64,000 nucleotides of DNA from Actinocorallia sp039871655. GTDB lineage: Bacteria; Actinomycetota; Actinomycetes; Streptosporangiales; Streptosporangiaceae. Of the stretch, positions 45,194 through 54,274 are shown in pieces. Each line of letters starts with the position of its first letter. The first letter of the stretch is position 1. The stretch covers positions 1 to 64,000 of the forward strand of contig NZ_JBDPLZ010000001.1 in the NCBI RefSeq assembly GCF_039871655.1, in the 5' to 3' direction. The translations under genes and the position numbers were made by a program. The notes below the pieces were generated by a model. That model searched no databases and was not told the origin of the DNA. It was given only the letters and a program-made list of their open reading frames with translations.

Positions 45194-46501
45194 GTGCACG
45201 ACATAGCAATTCTGTTCCTGGAACTGGGCGGCATCATCCTCGCCCTCGGAGTCCTCGGCTCCTTCGCCCTCCGCGCGGGCATCTCCCCCATCCCGCTCTA
45301 CCTCATCGCCGGCCTCGCCTTCGGCCACGGCGGAATCCTGTCCCTGGGCACCAGCGAGGAGTTCGTCCACACCGCCTCGGAGATCGGTGTCGTCCTCCTC
45401 CTGCTCACCCTCGGCCTGGAGTACAACGCCGACGAGCTGGTGACCTCCCTGAAAGGCAACGCCAGAGGCGGCCTGGTCGACCTCGTGCTGAACGCGGCCC
45501 CCGGCGCCATCATCGCGCTGGTACTGGGCTGGGGCCCGGTCGCGGCCATCGCGATGGCCGGCGTCACCTACGCCACTTCCTCCGGCATCACCGCGAAGGT
45601 CCTCACCGACCTGGGCTGGATCGGTAACCGCGAAACCCCTGTCGTGCTGTCGCTACTGGTCTTCGAGGACCTCACGATGGCCGTCTACCTGCCGATCCTC
45701 ACCGCCGTCCTGGCTGGCGCGGGCTTCGCCGCCGGAGCCACCAGCGTCGGCATCGCGCTGGCCACGGTCACCGTGGTCCTCGTCGTCTCGCTGAAGTTCG
45801 GCCGCTACCTCGAGATGTTCGTCTCCAGCCCCAACTCCGAGGTCCTGCTGCTCAAGGTGCTGGGCCTGGCGCTGCTGGTCGCGGGCATCGCCCAGCAGCT
45901 GCAGGTCTCCGCCGCGGTCGGCGCGTTCCTCGTCGGCGTCGCCCTGTCGGGGCAGCTCGCCCACGAGGCGCAGGAGCTGCTGGCCCCGCTGCGCGACCTG
46001 TTCGCCGCGGTGTTCTTCGTGTTCTTCGGCCTCAACACCGACCCCGCCAAGATCCTGCCGGTGGCCGGGCTGGCGCTGCTGCTGGCCTTCGTCAGCATCA
46101 TCACGAAGCTGCTCACCGGCTACTACGCGGCGCAGAAGGCGGGCATCGGCCGGGCCGGGCGGGCCAGGGCCGGAATCGCGCTGGTCCCCCGAGGCGAGTT
46201 CAACATCGTCATCGCGGGTCTGGCCGTGTCGGCAGGAGCCCACCCGGACCTCGGCCCGCTGGCCGCGGGCTACGTCCTCATCCTCGCGGCGTTCGGCCCG
46301 CTGGCGGCGCGGCTGCTGCAGCCCCTCATCACCTCGCTGGCCGCCCGCCCCGAGGAGCACCTCCCCTTCTTCCTGCGGAAGAAGGCCGAGAAAGGACAGC
46401 GGCAGACGGCCGAAGCGTCCGACGACTCGGGCGAAGCCGATGCGGAGCCCGGGAGGCCCGTCTCCGTCGAGGACGGAGACGGCGAGCCCGTCAGGAACTG
46501 A
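45194..46501 (+). CDS. monovalent cation:proton antiporter (CPA2, KhtU-like)
   Basis: 435 residues, about twelve spans. CPA2 features are visible: the discontinuous-helix region LTLGLEYNADELV, the TYATSSGITAKVL motif, FFVFFGLNTDP and RAGIALVPRGEFNIVIAGL. The last ~60 residues are charged and cytoplasmic. With the upstream TrkA-C subunit it forms a K+ (or Na+) efflux antiporter for pH or osmotic homeostasis. GTG start at 45194. Confidence 0.92.
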   Translation: MHDIAILFLELGGIILALGVLGSFALRAGISPIPLYLIAGLAFGHGGILSLGTSEEFVHTASEIGVVLLLLTLGLEYNADELVTSLKGNARGGLVDLVLNAAPGAIIALVLGWGPVAAIAMAGVTYATSSGITAKVLTDLGWIGNRETPVVLSLLVFEDLTMAVYLPILTAVLAGAGFAAGATSVGIALATVTVVLVVSLKFGRYLEMFVSSPNSEVLLLKVLGLALLVAGIAQQLQVSAAVGAFLVGVALSGQLAHEAQELLAPLRDLFAAVFFVFFGLNTDPAKILPVAGLALLLAFVSIITKLLTGYYAAQKAGIGRAGRARAGIALVPRGEFNIVIAGLAVSAGAHPDLGPLAAGYVLILAAFGPLAARLLQPLITSLAARPEEHLPFFLRKKAEKGQRQTAEASDDSGEADAEPGRPVSVEDGDGEPVRN

Positions 46502-46522
46502 GCCCCGCCCGCGTGCCCGTCC

Positions 46523-47503
46523 TCACAGATGGGCACGCGGGGGCGCCGCCATGCGCGGCGCCGTCCGGTGCTCGGGACGGGGAACGCGCACGGGCGCGGG
46601 CGGCTCGGCCGCGAGGGTCCCCGTGACCCGCTCGTAGCGGGGGAAGAGCAGGACGGCGTAAAGCGCCAGGAAGACGCCCGCCAGTTCCAGGGCGAGCCAC
46701 AGCGGCTCGGACGGCCAGGGCTCCCCGAAGAGCAGCGCGGCGCCGCACACCAGCTGGATCTTGCCGACGATGTTCATCACGGCGCAGACCAGGATCAGGC
46801 GGCGCTGCTGCAGTCCGATGTGCAGCAGGCCCAGGCCCAGTCCCCCGGCCAGCACGAACAGCGCCGGGTAGGGCGTGAACAGCAGGTCGCGCGGAGCGCC
46901 GGTGATGTAGGGGATCATCGCCACGCCCATCGTCTCGGCGGTGCCGAGCAGCACGCCCGCGCCGATCCCGTACGCGACCCCCGTGAGCCGCCTGGCGTGC
47001 CGGCCTTCCGCCTTGCGCTCCCGCACGCAGAACAGCCAGATGGGGAAGAGGAGCGAGGGGACCGTCGCGGCGGCGAACGTCCAGGGAGAGGGGTCGGGTG
47101 GACCGGCCTGGCTGCGCGAGGGGAAGGACCCGTATCCGTAGAACACCGAGACCGCGATCAGGACCAGCGCCCCGGCCAGCAGGATCAGTGCGTTGACCTC
47201 GCGGCGGGCCAGCCGCTCCTTGAAGCCGTACGCACCGACCACGATCAGCAGGAGCAGGCCGAAGAGGTAGGTGGCCAGCATGATCGAGACCGGTGCGGTG
47301 TTCACCGCGGACGCGGCCACCACGGTGCCGCTCATCACCGTGGTCAGGCCGATCAGCCACGAGCCGCTGGTCGCCAGCTTCATCGTGGCGTGGAACGGGC
47401 GCCGGGCGGTGAGCGGGGGAAGCGAGGCACCGGTCGTCTTGAAGATCACGAAACCGGTGAGGTAGATGAGATGGGCGGCGCACGCCAGGAGCACGGGCTG
47501 CAT
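46523..47503 (-). CDS. multi-span membrane protein of the EamA/DMT type
   Basis: 326 residues with about nine to ten hydrophobic spans (AAHLIYLTGFVIF, SIMLATYLFGLLLLIVVGAYGF, VNALILLAGALVLIAVSVFYGYG, and so on) and a Pro/Arg-rich cytoplasmic C terminus. The topology is like DMT-superfamily transporters; no substrate motif is seen. The ATG at 47503 is chosen because GGAGGAACC stands just before it; an upstream in-frame ATG at 47545 lacks a site. It converges on the antiporter gene with only 21 bp between. Confidence 0.75.
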   Translation of the reverse strand: MQPVLLACAAHLIYLTGFVIFKTTGASLPPLTARRPFHATMKLATSGSWLIGLTTVMSGTVVAASAVNTAPVSIMLATYLFGLLLLIVVGAYGFKERLARREVNALILLAGALVLIAVSVFYGYGSFPSRSQAGPPDPSPWTFAAATVPSLLFPIWLFCVRERKAEGRHARRLTGVAYGIGAGVLLGTAETMGVAMIPYITGAPRDLLFTPYPALFVLAGGLGLGLLHIGLQQRRLILVCAVMNIVGKIQLVCGAALLFGEPWPSEPLWLALELAGVFLALYAVLLFPRYERVTGTLAAEPPAPVRVPRPEHRTAPRMAAPPRAHL

Positions 47504-47597
47504 GGTTCCTCCGGGGGTGGGTCGAAGGGAGCCCCATCGTGGCATGACGGATATGTCAGCTAGCAGGCAACGACGGCAAGGAGTTCCCGGATTTTTT

Positions 47598-47630
47598 GTC
47601 CTCTCCGCTCAAGAATTGAGCGGAGAGGAC
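47598..47630. terminator. hairpin downstream of acyl-CoA dehydrogenase operon
   Basis: A 14-bp perfect stem (47598-47611 with 47617-47630), 16 bp past the stop at 47647, preceded on the plus strand by a T6 run. It lacks a T-run in the direction of the dehydrogenase genes, so termination is likely but not certain. Confidence 0.6.
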
Positions 47631-47646
47631 AGCGCGCCGCTCCGGC

Positions 47647-48717
47647 TCAGCCCAGACCCAGCCGCTCCGCGAGCCTGGCCCGGTGCCCGCGGCGCGGACC
47701 CAGCAGCAGTTCGGAGCTCTTGGCGCGCTTGTAGTAGAAGTGCGCGTCGTGCTCCCAGGTGAAGCCGATACCGCCGTGCAGCAGCAGGTGCTCCTTGGCC
47801 ACCCGGAAGTAGGCCGGGCCGACGTAGGCCTGGGCGAGCGCCGCGGCCTGCGGCAGCTCGTCCGGCGCCTCGTCGGCGGCCCACGCCGCGTACCTGGCCA
47901 CCGACTCGGACTGCTCCAGGAGGCAGTGCAGGTCGGCGAGCCGGTGCTTCACTCCCTGGAAGGAACCGACGAACCGGCCGAACTGGACGCGCAGCTTGGC
48001 GTAATCGACGATCGTGTCCAGGCAGCGGCGCAGCCCGCCCACTTGCTCGGAGGCCAGGACCGCGCCCGCGACGTCGAGGGTGCGGGCCAGCGCCTCCGTC
48101 GCGTCCGCCGGGCCGACGAGGCGGGCGGGGGTCCCGGAGAACTCGACCGCGGCCTGGGGACGGGTCGGGTCCAGGACTTCCAGCGGGGTGCGCCGGGCAG
48201 CCTCGCCCCGGACGGCGAAGACGGCGGGCCTGCCGTCCAGGTCGGCGACGACCAGGAGCAGGTCGGCGTCGGCGCCGTAGAGGACACGCTCGGCACACCC
48301 GTCGAGGGTGTGGTCGGCGGAGGCCGTCACGCCCTCACCGAACGCGAGCGTCGCGACCGTCGTTCCCGCCGCGATGCCCGGCAGGTACTCCCGCTTGGCC
48401 TCCTCGTCGCCCAGCGCGAGCAGCGCCTCGGCGGCCAGGACGGACGAGGCGAAGTACGGCACCGGGGTGAGGGCCGCGCCCAGCTCCTCCAGGACGACGG
48501 CGACCTCGGCGTGTCCGGCGCCCTCTCCCCCGTACTCCTCGGGGATCGCCAGGCCGGTGACGCCCAGCTCGCCGGCCAGCCGCTCCCACGTCTTGCGGTC
48601 GTAGGACTCCTCGCCCTCGGCGATCTGCCGGACCCGCGCGATCGGCGCGGCGGAGGCCAGGAACGACCGGACGGCCTCGGCCAGTTCCCGCTGCTCGGTG
48701 GTAAGGATGAGTCTCAC
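47647..48717 (-). CDS. acyl-CoA dehydrogenase (second subunit)
   Basis: 356 residues, ACAD fold. N-terminal helix domain (TTEQRELAEAVRSFLAS), central beta domain, and C-terminal domain with LHGGIGFTWEHDAHFYYKRAKS. The GTG start overlaps the upstream ACAD stop by 4 bp (GTGA). Pairs of adjacent, divergent-sequence ACADs like this often form alpha2beta2 enzymes acting on unusual acyl-CoAs, for example steroid side-chain intermediates in mycobacteria. I see no other beta-oxidation gene here, so the substrate is open. Confidence 0.92.
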   Translation of the reverse strand: MRLILTTEQRELAEAVRSFLASAAPIARVRQIAEGEESYDRKTWERLAGELGVTGLAIPEEYGGEGAGHAEVAVVLEELGAALTPVPYFASSVLAAEALLALGDEEAKREYLPGIAAGTTVATLAFGEGVTASADHTLDGCAERVLYGADADLLLVVADLDGRPAVFAVRGEAARRTPLEVLDPTRPQAAVEFSGTPARLVGPADATEALARTLDVAGAVLASEQVGGLRRCLDTIVDYAKLRVQFGRFVGSFQGVKHRLADLHCLLEQSESVARYAAWAADEAPDELPQAAALAQAYVGPAYFRVAKEHLLLHGGIGFTWEHDAHFYYKRAKSSELLLGPRRGHRARLAERLGLG

Positions 48718-49910
48718 GCGCCCGCCTCCTTCTTCTGCGTGCCGACCTTGAGTTCACGGAAGGGGACGTCGCGGTCGACCTGCGGTTCGCGGGGCAGGCC
48801 CAGCACCCGTTCTCCGATCGCGTTCCGGACGATCTCGTTGGTGCCGCCGCCCAGCGCCATGCCCGGAGCCCACGCCAGGGCCGCGGCGTAGCGCGCCAGC
48901 TCGTCGTCCTCGGAGTGCGCGACGACGCCCTCACCGAAGATCTCGGCTGCGGTCTCGGCGCTGTCGAGGGTCAGCTCGGCCAGCAGGAGCTTGGTGACCG
49001 AACCGCGCGAACCGGGATTGATCCCGGCCTTGACCTCCTGGGCCAGGCGGGCGTTGAACAGTTCCAGCGCGCGTTCCTGGATGTAGAGGTCGACCAGCTT
49101 CTCGCGGACGGCCGGGTCCTCGGTCAGGCCGCGCTTGCTCGCGCGGGCGGCGATGCTCCGGTAGGAGGTGGGACGGTCGGGGGCGGCGCTGCCCATGCCG
49201 ATCGACAGACGCTCGTGCAGGAGGGTGGTGATGGCCGCGTGCCATCCGTTGTTCACCCCGCCGACGACCTGGTCCTCGGCGATGCGGACGTCGTCGAAGA
49301 AGACCTCGTTGAAGTGCGCGATGCCCGTCATGTCACGCAGCGGGCGCACCGTCACGCCGGGGGCGTGCATGTCGACGATGAACATCGTGATGCCCTTGTG
49401 CTTGGGCACGTCCACGTCGGTGCGAGCGATGATCAGTCCGTAGTCGGCGTGCTGCGCGACGGTCGTCCAGACCTTCTGGCCGCTCAGGATCCAGGAGTCC
49501 CCGTCCAGGACCGCGCGGGTCTGCAGGGAGGCGACGTCCGAGCCCGCGCCGGGCTCGGAGAACAGCTGGCACCAGATCTCCTCGCCGCGCAGCAGCGGCT
49601 TGATGTAGCGCTTCTTCTGCTCCTCGGTGCCCAGTGACAGCAGCGTCGGGCCGCACATGCCGAGGCCGATGCCGAACACGCCGGTCGGCAGTGCCTTGCC
49701 GCTGCCGCGCGCGGCCTGCTGGAAGACGCGCTCCTCGGCGGTGCTCAGCCCCTGCCCGCCGTACTCGGCCGGCCAGGAGATGCCGGAGTAGCCCGCGTCG
49801 TAGAGCTCGGCCATGAACTCCCGGGACACGTCGACGCCCGTGTTCTCCGGTATGGGGGTCTTCTCCAGCCAGGCTTTCACCTGACTGGCATACGCCTCGA
49901 TATCAGTCAT
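48714..49910 (-). CDS. acyl-CoA dehydrogenase (first subunit)
   Basis: 398 residues. ACAD signatures: LFSEPGAGSDVASLQTRA (FAD/substrate site) and GGGTNEIVRNAIGERVLGLPRE at the C terminus. It starts the two-gene operon, with a perfect palindrome covering its 5' non-coding region, so a TetR-type repressor probably controls both genes. FAD-dependent desaturation of an acyl-CoA is assured by family, the substrate is not. Confidence 0.93.
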   Translation of the reverse strand: MTDIEAYASQVKAWLEKTPIPENTGVDVSREFMAELYDAGYSGISWPAEYGGQGLSTAEERVFQQAARGSGKALPTGVFGIGLGMCGPTLLSLGTEEQKKRYIKPLLRGEEIWCQLFSEPGAGSDVASLQTRAVLDGDSWILSGQKVWTTVAQHADYGLIIARTDVDVPKHKGITMFIVDMHAPGVTVRPLRDMTGIAHFNEVFFDDVRIAEDQVVGGVNNGWHAAITTLLHERLSIGMGSAAPDRPTSYRSIAARASKRGLTEDPAVREKLVDLYIQERALELFNARLAQEVKAGINPGSRGSVTKLLLAELTLDSAETAAEIFGEGVVAHSEDDELARYAAALAWAPGMALGGGTNEIVRNAIGERVLGLPREPQVDRDVPFRELKVGTQKKEAGA

Positions 49911-49921
49911 CCGGGCTCCTC

Positions 49922-49940
49922 AACCGAATCGGATTCGGTT
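49922..49940. promoter_or_regulatory. 19-bp perfect palindrome, operator of the ACAD operon
   Basis: AACCGAATC-G-GATTCGGTT: 9-bp arms, single central base, 12 bp before the first ACAD start. Length, symmetry and position suit a TetR-family repressor of fatty-acid or steroid catabolism. No regulator gene lies next to it. Confidence 0.7.
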
Positions 49941-49988
49941 TCTTATTCAACCCCAATGACCCCGGCTTCCTCCACCCTCCGTAAGGGT

Positions 49989-50462
49989 TTACTTTCCACT
50001 TCTGTACGCGAGGGCGAACGCGGCCGCCGCACCGAGCGCACCCAGGAACCTCAGATGGTTGAACGCCGTCCACCGCGACACGTACGTCTTCCAGAAGTCG
50101 GCCGTACCGGCGGCCGCGGCGTCCAGCGCCTCGAGCTGGTTGTTGTAAGGCACGTGGTAGACCGCCGTCAGCACGATCGGAACCAGATGCAGGCCGGCTC
50201 CCACCACCGCATACACGCTTCCCGGCGCACTGAGGTCGCGCAGTCCCCCGACGCCCACGACGATGCCCGTCACCGCCGTGCCGAACAAAGTGAGCATGAA
50301 GAGGGAGCTGGGCGCGGCCCTGTTCATCGACTGCATCGCGGCGGCGCCTTGAGCGGACGGCAGATTCGCCAGCCCTCGCATGACGAAAGTGGAGAACGCG
50401 AAGAAGACTCCGGCATTCACTCCGGCTCCGACGGTCGAGACGAGCAGCAGAGTACGGTTCAA
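49989..50462 (-). CDS. DUF1772 (anthrone oxygenase-like) membrane protein
   Basis: 157 residues with four hydrophobic spans (LLLVSTVGAGVNAGVFFAFSTFV, SLFMLTLFGTAVTGIVVGVGG, SVYAVVGAGLHLVPIVLTAVY, FLGALGAAAAFALAY) and the DUF1772 motifs YHVPYNNQLEALD and WTAFNHLRFLGA. The TTG at 50462 is favoured because GGAGGAGAACACC precedes it; an ATG at 50495 would add 11 residues. It is divergent from an AraC-type regulator that may control it. Function unknown. Confidence 0.82.
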   Translation of the reverse strand: MNRTLLLVSTVGAGVNAGVFFAFSTFVMRGLANLPSAQGAAAMQSMNRAAPSSLFMLTLFGTAVTGIVVGVGGLRDLSAPGSVYAVVGAGLHLVPIVLTAVYHVPYNNQLEALDAAAAGTADFWKTYVSRWTAFNHLRFLGALGAAAAFALAYRSGK

Positions 50463-50574
50463 GGTGTTCTCCTCCGGGGTTCGACTACACCCCATCTCAC
50501 TGCGCCGGAGCCGTGGCCTCCATCGCTGAGAAGCGCACGCGCATACGCGTCCGTCCACGCGTTACCTTCGTCCC

Positions 50575-51582
50575 ATGGACGCTCTAGCCGCCCTGCTGGA
50601 CGGCCCTCGCGCCGCAGGCGCCTTCCTACTGCGCTCTGTCATGAACCCGCCGTGGTCCATGCGCATCCAGGACCGTTCGCCTCTGACGGTCGTGGTCATC
50701 GCCCAGGGCCACGCCTGGATCACCCCCGAGACGGACCCGCCCCTGCGCCTGTCCCCCGGCGAGGTCGCCCTGGCCCGCGGCCCCCACCCCTACGTCGTCT
50801 CCGACTCCCCCGGCACCCCGCCCCAGATCGTCATCCACCCCGGCCAGATCTGCACCACCCTGGACGGCACCCGCCTGGAGGAGACGATGTCCCAGGGCAT
50901 CCGCACCTGGGGCAACACCCCCACGGGCGAGACGGTCATGCTCACCGGCACCTACGAGACCGCCACGGAGACCGCGCAGCAACTGCTGAACGCCCTGCCC
51001 CCGCTGCTGGCCCTCCCCGCCGACCCCGCCCACACCCCTCTGATCGACCTGCTCACCCAGGAGATCACCCAGGACTCCCCCGGCCAGAACGCCATCCTGG
51101 ACCGCCTCCTGGACCTGCTGACGATCACGCTCCTGCGCTCCTGGCTGACCCGCCCGGACGTCCAGCCCCCCGCCTGGTACCGGGCCCAATCCGACCCCAT
51201 GATCGGCCAGGCCCTGCGCCTGCTGCACCACAACCCGTCCCACCCCTGGACGGTGGAGCTCCTAGCCCGGCAACTGGACGTCTCCCGCTCGACCCTGGCC
51301 CGCCGCTTCACCACCTTGGTAGGCGAACCCCCCATGGCCCACCTCACCCGCTGGCGCCTCAGCCTCGCCGCCGACCTCCTCCAGGACCCGGCCCTCACCC
51401 TCGAGGCCATAGCCCGCAAAGTCGGCTACGCCACCCCCTACGCCCTCAGCACCGCCTTCAAGCGCACCCGCGGCCTCACCCCGGCCCAACACCGCACCCG
51501 CCGACCCCCGATTTCGCGTACACCCCCCAAAACCCTGTACGCTACCGACGGAGCCACACACAACGGCCCCACGCGGATGTAG
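50575..51582 (+). CDS. AraC-family transcriptional regulator
   Basis: 335 residues: an N-terminal cupin-like sensing domain (AraC_binding_2/CupinRmlC type, residues ~10-180) and a C-terminal double HTH (LLARQLDVSRSTLARRFTTLVG; LEAIARKVGYATPYALSTAFKRTRG). The coding end is unusual: after the HTH it runs another ~30 residues (RRPPISRTPPKTLYATDG) through the tRNA-Gly promoter and uses a TAG inside the tRNA gene as its stop. Divergent from the DUF1772 gene by 112 bp, so it probably regulates it. Confidence 0.9.
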   Translation: MDALAALLDGPRAAGAFLLRSVMNPPWSMRIQDRSPLTVVVIAQGHAWITPETDPPLRLSPGEVALARGPHPYVVSDSPGTPPQIVIHPGQICTTLDGTRLEETMSQGIRTWGNTPTGETVMLTGTYETATETAQQLLNALPPLLALPADPAHTPLIDLLTQEITQDSPGQNAILDRLLDLLTITLLRSWLTRPDVQPPAWYRAQSDPMIGQALRLLHHNPSHPWTVELLARQLDVSRSTLARRFTTLVGEPPMAHLTRWRLSLAADLLQDPALTLEAIARKVGYATPYALSTAFKRTRGLTPAQHRTRRPPISRTPPKTLYATDGATHNGPTRM

Positions 51583-51646
51583 CTCAATGGTAGAGCCCTA
51601 GTCTTCCAAACTAGCTACGCGGGTTCGATTCCCGTCATCCGCTCCA
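51573..51646 (+). tRNA. tRNA-Gly(TCC), island attachment locus
   Basis: Cloverleaf with acceptor GCGGATG/CATCCGC, anticodon loop CTTCCAA (anticodon TCC), T arm CGGG-TTCGATT-CCCG; discriminator T at 51643 and an encoded CCA at 51644-51646. The first ten bases coincide with the end of the AraC gene. Everything downstream to the window's edge is mobile-type DNA, so this tRNA is the probable insertion target. I found no second copy of its 3' end inside the window. Confidence 0.96.
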
Positions 51647-51661
51647 GGTTTCCGCAGGTCA

Positions 51662-51693
51662 GAGCCGTGATCCACTTGGATGGATCACGGCTC
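51662..51693 (+). terminator. tRNA-Gly terminator
   Basis: A 13-bp perfect stem (51662-51674 with 51681-51693) and a short T-rich tail. After it, 51694-51904 contains no gene; the word CAAATGTCAC occurs twice (51711-51720 and 51902-51911) and could mark a recombination scar. Confidence 0.8.
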
Positions 51694-51904
51694 AAGATCT
51701 TTTGTCACCCAAATGTCACTGGGAATCGCCGCTACGCCCCGGCAGCTCACATGCGAACCCGGTCTCAATCAGCATCGCCCGGCACCACTGCCTCCTTCGT
51801 CGGCACCCCATAGCCCACTCAAATCAATACGATGCATGTGGGGTCCTAGAAGTGGTCTTGTCGAGAGATCAACTTCATAGAGCAGAGGCTTCACGCGTCC
51901 TCAA

Positions 51905-52690
51905 ATGTCACAGACTCCGCCGTCCTGGACGTGCAGGAGGGGACGGTCGTCTTCGTGTCGGGACTACTGGAGTTCGAGCGTGAGCAGCGCGGCACCGCGC
52001 AGGCCGACGGGTCCTGGACTGCCGGGCGCAGGCGGTGCTGATCCTGCGGTGGTTCCTGGATCACCCCGGCTCCGGCGGCTGGCCGTCGACAACGCCATCA
52101 GCGTCACGACCGCCTACCGCTACCTGCACGAGGGCATCGACGTGCTCGCCTCCCATGCCCTAACCTGCACGGCGCCCTGCGGGACGCCCAGGAGGCCAAG
52201 TACTCGCACGTGAATGTGGACAGCGTCGTGATTGCCACCGACTGGATGAGCACGCCTGGCCCCAACACCGCGAACCTGTGGTGGTCGGGCAAGCACAAGC
52301 ACCATGGCGGCAACGTCCAGGTCCTCTCCGCCCCCGACGGATGGCCGCTGTGGACCTCCTCCGTGCAGCCTGGCCGCCAACACGACATCACCTGCGCCCT
52401 CGCCCAGGTCAAAGACACCCTGACCTGCCTGGCCGACCTCGGCCACGAAGGCACCGCCCACGCACTGCGCGTCCCGGCCAAGAAGACCAAAGGACGCCGG
52501 CTCACCGACGACCACAAGACCTCCAACAAACTGCTACGCGGTCTGCGCGACATCGGCGAACGCGCGAACGCACTGCTCATCGTCACTTTCAAGGCCCTGC
52601 GCCAAGTCAGCCTCGCCCCTGGAGGATCGGCGCCATCACCGCGGCAGCCCTCGTCCTGCTCCACCATGAGAACAACCACACCATCTGAAA
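51905..52690 (+). pseudogene. IS5-family transposase remnant
   Basis: Several frames carry a recognisable IS5-type DDE transposase: TTAYRYLHEGIDVLA, then in another frame NLWWSGKHKHHGGNVQVL, PAKKTKGRRLTDDHKTSNKLLRGLRDIGERANALL, then a shift to PWRIGAITAAALVLLHHE near the end. The DDE parts are split by at least two frameshifts and the 5' part is degenerate, so it is dead. It lies at the left edge of the island, next to tRNA-Gly. Confidence 0.85.
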
Positions 52691-52853
52691 TCACGAACAG
52701 TCACGAGAGATTACCGGCAAAGGCTCAGTGAGCGCCCGCGCGCGGGACTCAAGTTCGAGGGCAGGACTCGGAAAGCTTAGGTGAGCGTGCCGGAAAATGT
52801 CGGTGCTCTTCGTTAGCGTAGCCTCGTCGGAAAGTAACGAAAGGTTGGGAGAC

Positions 52854-54266
52854 ATGGCAGCGGACGGCGATACGGGTGACCCCGCAGCCGGTATCTTCAA
52901 CCCACGCCTAAGCGACGTCTTCGGCCTGATGATCCGGCAAGACGAGGTGGACTTTGTCGTCCCCCATCTACGCGAGGACCTCCCGCTGTACCTCGATCCA
53001 TTCCTGCTCTGGAAGTCCGACGACCCGGAGTACCGACGGCTTCATGCCGATCTGCTCGGCTTCGTGGACGAAGTCCGCAAGCACGCCGTCGACGGACGGG
53101 CCATGCGAGCAAGAATGCTTCTCTCAGAAATCCGCGAGCCAGCCGAACTCGGGCTGGGCTATGCCGCCGGGACTAAGCGGGGCTCAGCGCTCGGTTCCGG
53201 CACCATCGACAGCATCGTCCACACATTCCAACAGGTTCCGCAGCTCCAAACCGCTAGCCTGGACCACCTGGAGGTCCTCTCGCTGCTCGTGCCCCGCATC
53301 GCCGAGGATCGCATCAGCGATCTGACCGCTTCAGTCATCAAACGCTGGCTCAGCAAATTCACTGAGCGCCGCTGCGCTGACTGGGGCATCCCGACGAGCC
53401 GCCGCCGTCTCCTGGGCTGGGACACCGCAGCGCTCGACTGGCGGCCGTTCGATGCTCGCCTTCCACACAACCCTGCCGACGGCTCGCCCGTCCTACTTGC
53501 ACCACTGAATTTGCTCCGCAGGCTGCCTTGGATCAACTACGGCGACTACTACCGCAGCGCTTACGCGCCGCTCGTACTACCGCCGGGCCGCGCGGGCAGA
53601 GCCGTCGCCAAGCAGGACGTACTCACTTACAACCGCGTACACTTCGACACTGTCCGCAGTTACGTCGCGGAGCGTGAGGCCGCAGCCGACGTGTGCACCC
53701 CAGACCCACTCTTCACGCCGCTCAGACTCGCGACCGTCAAGAAGAAGGTCTCCGAGATAAAGGCGTTGCCGACCGGGCGCGTCGACGGAGCGGACAAGAA
53801 GTTCGAGGAGCTCGTATTCGACGTCCTGTCCTCCGTGCTCTACCCCGAGCTCGACCTCGCTGGCCAGCAGGAACGAACGATCAGCGGTGCCCACATCCGA
53901 GACATCATCTTCCACAACGACGGCAAGACGCCGTTCTTGACCGACCTCCGGGACCAGTACGGCGCGCGCCAGCTCGTCTTCGAGCTCAAGAACGTCGCCG
54001 TGCTCGACACAGAGCACGTCAATCAGCTCTATCGCTACCTCGACGACGAGGACATGGGCCGCCTCGGTGTGATCGTCGCACGTAACCCGCCGAAGACCAG
54101 CGTCCAGCGCAATATCGTCGACTTGCACTCGTCCAAGCGCCGCGCGGTCCTGTGCCTGGACGACTCAGATCTCGACCTCATGGTCGCCCTCCTCGACTCC
54201 GGACGGCGCGCTATCGAAGCATTGCGCAAGAAGCACGTCGAGTTCACCCGCCGGCTCCCAAAGTAG
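52854..54266 (+). CDS. PD-(D/E)XK-type nuclease of unknown system
   Basis: 470 residues, not assigned to a named family. The C-terminal third has the PD-(D/E)XK pattern: helix KKFEELVFDVLSSVLYP, Asp350 in HIRDIIFHN, and the E-x-K pair Glu377/Lys379 in QLVFELKNVAVL, followed by YRYLDDEDMGRLGVIVARN. The N-terminal ~300 residues are a separate, mostly helical domain with conserved-looking blocks (FVVPHLREDLPLYLDPFLLW, GLGYAAGTKRGSALG, RISDLTASVIKRWLSKF) that could bind DNA or sense a signal. The start ATG 52854 has GGGAG just upstream; an ATG at 52797 lacks a site. It forms an operon with the next gene, 8 bp apart, on a defence island next to dnd. I infer a restriction-type role; no function is known to me. 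Confidence 0.75.
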   Translation: MAADGDTGDPAAGIFNPRLSDVFGLMIRQDEVDFVVPHLREDLPLYLDPFLLWKSDDPEYRRLHADLLGFVDEVRKHAVDGRAMRARMLLSEIREPAELGLGYAAGTKRGSALGSGTIDSIVHTFQQVPQLQTASLDHLEVLSLLVPRIAEDRISDLTASVIKRWLSKFTERRCADWGIPTSRRRLLGWDTAALDWRPFDARLPHNPADGSPVLLAPLNLLRRLPWINYGDYYRSAYAPLVLPPGRAGRAVAKQDVLTYNRVHFDTVRSYVAEREAAADVCTPDPLFTPLRLATVKKKVSEIKALPTGRVDGADKKFEELVFDVLSSVLYPELDLAGQQERTISGAHIRDIIFHNDGKTPFLTDLRDQYGARQLVFELKNVAVLDTEHVNQLYRYLDDEDMGRLGVIVARNPPKTSVQRNIVDLHSSKRRAVLCLDDSDLDLMVALLDSGRRAIEALRKKHVEFTRRLPK

Positions 54267-54274
54267 GAGAACAT

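Noticed and set aside
51694..51904. Possible small genes or an integrase start just after tRNA-Gly
   Set aside because: The short frames here have no ribosome-binding site and no integrase motifs; at most the repeated word CAAATGTCAC hints at an old recombination site.
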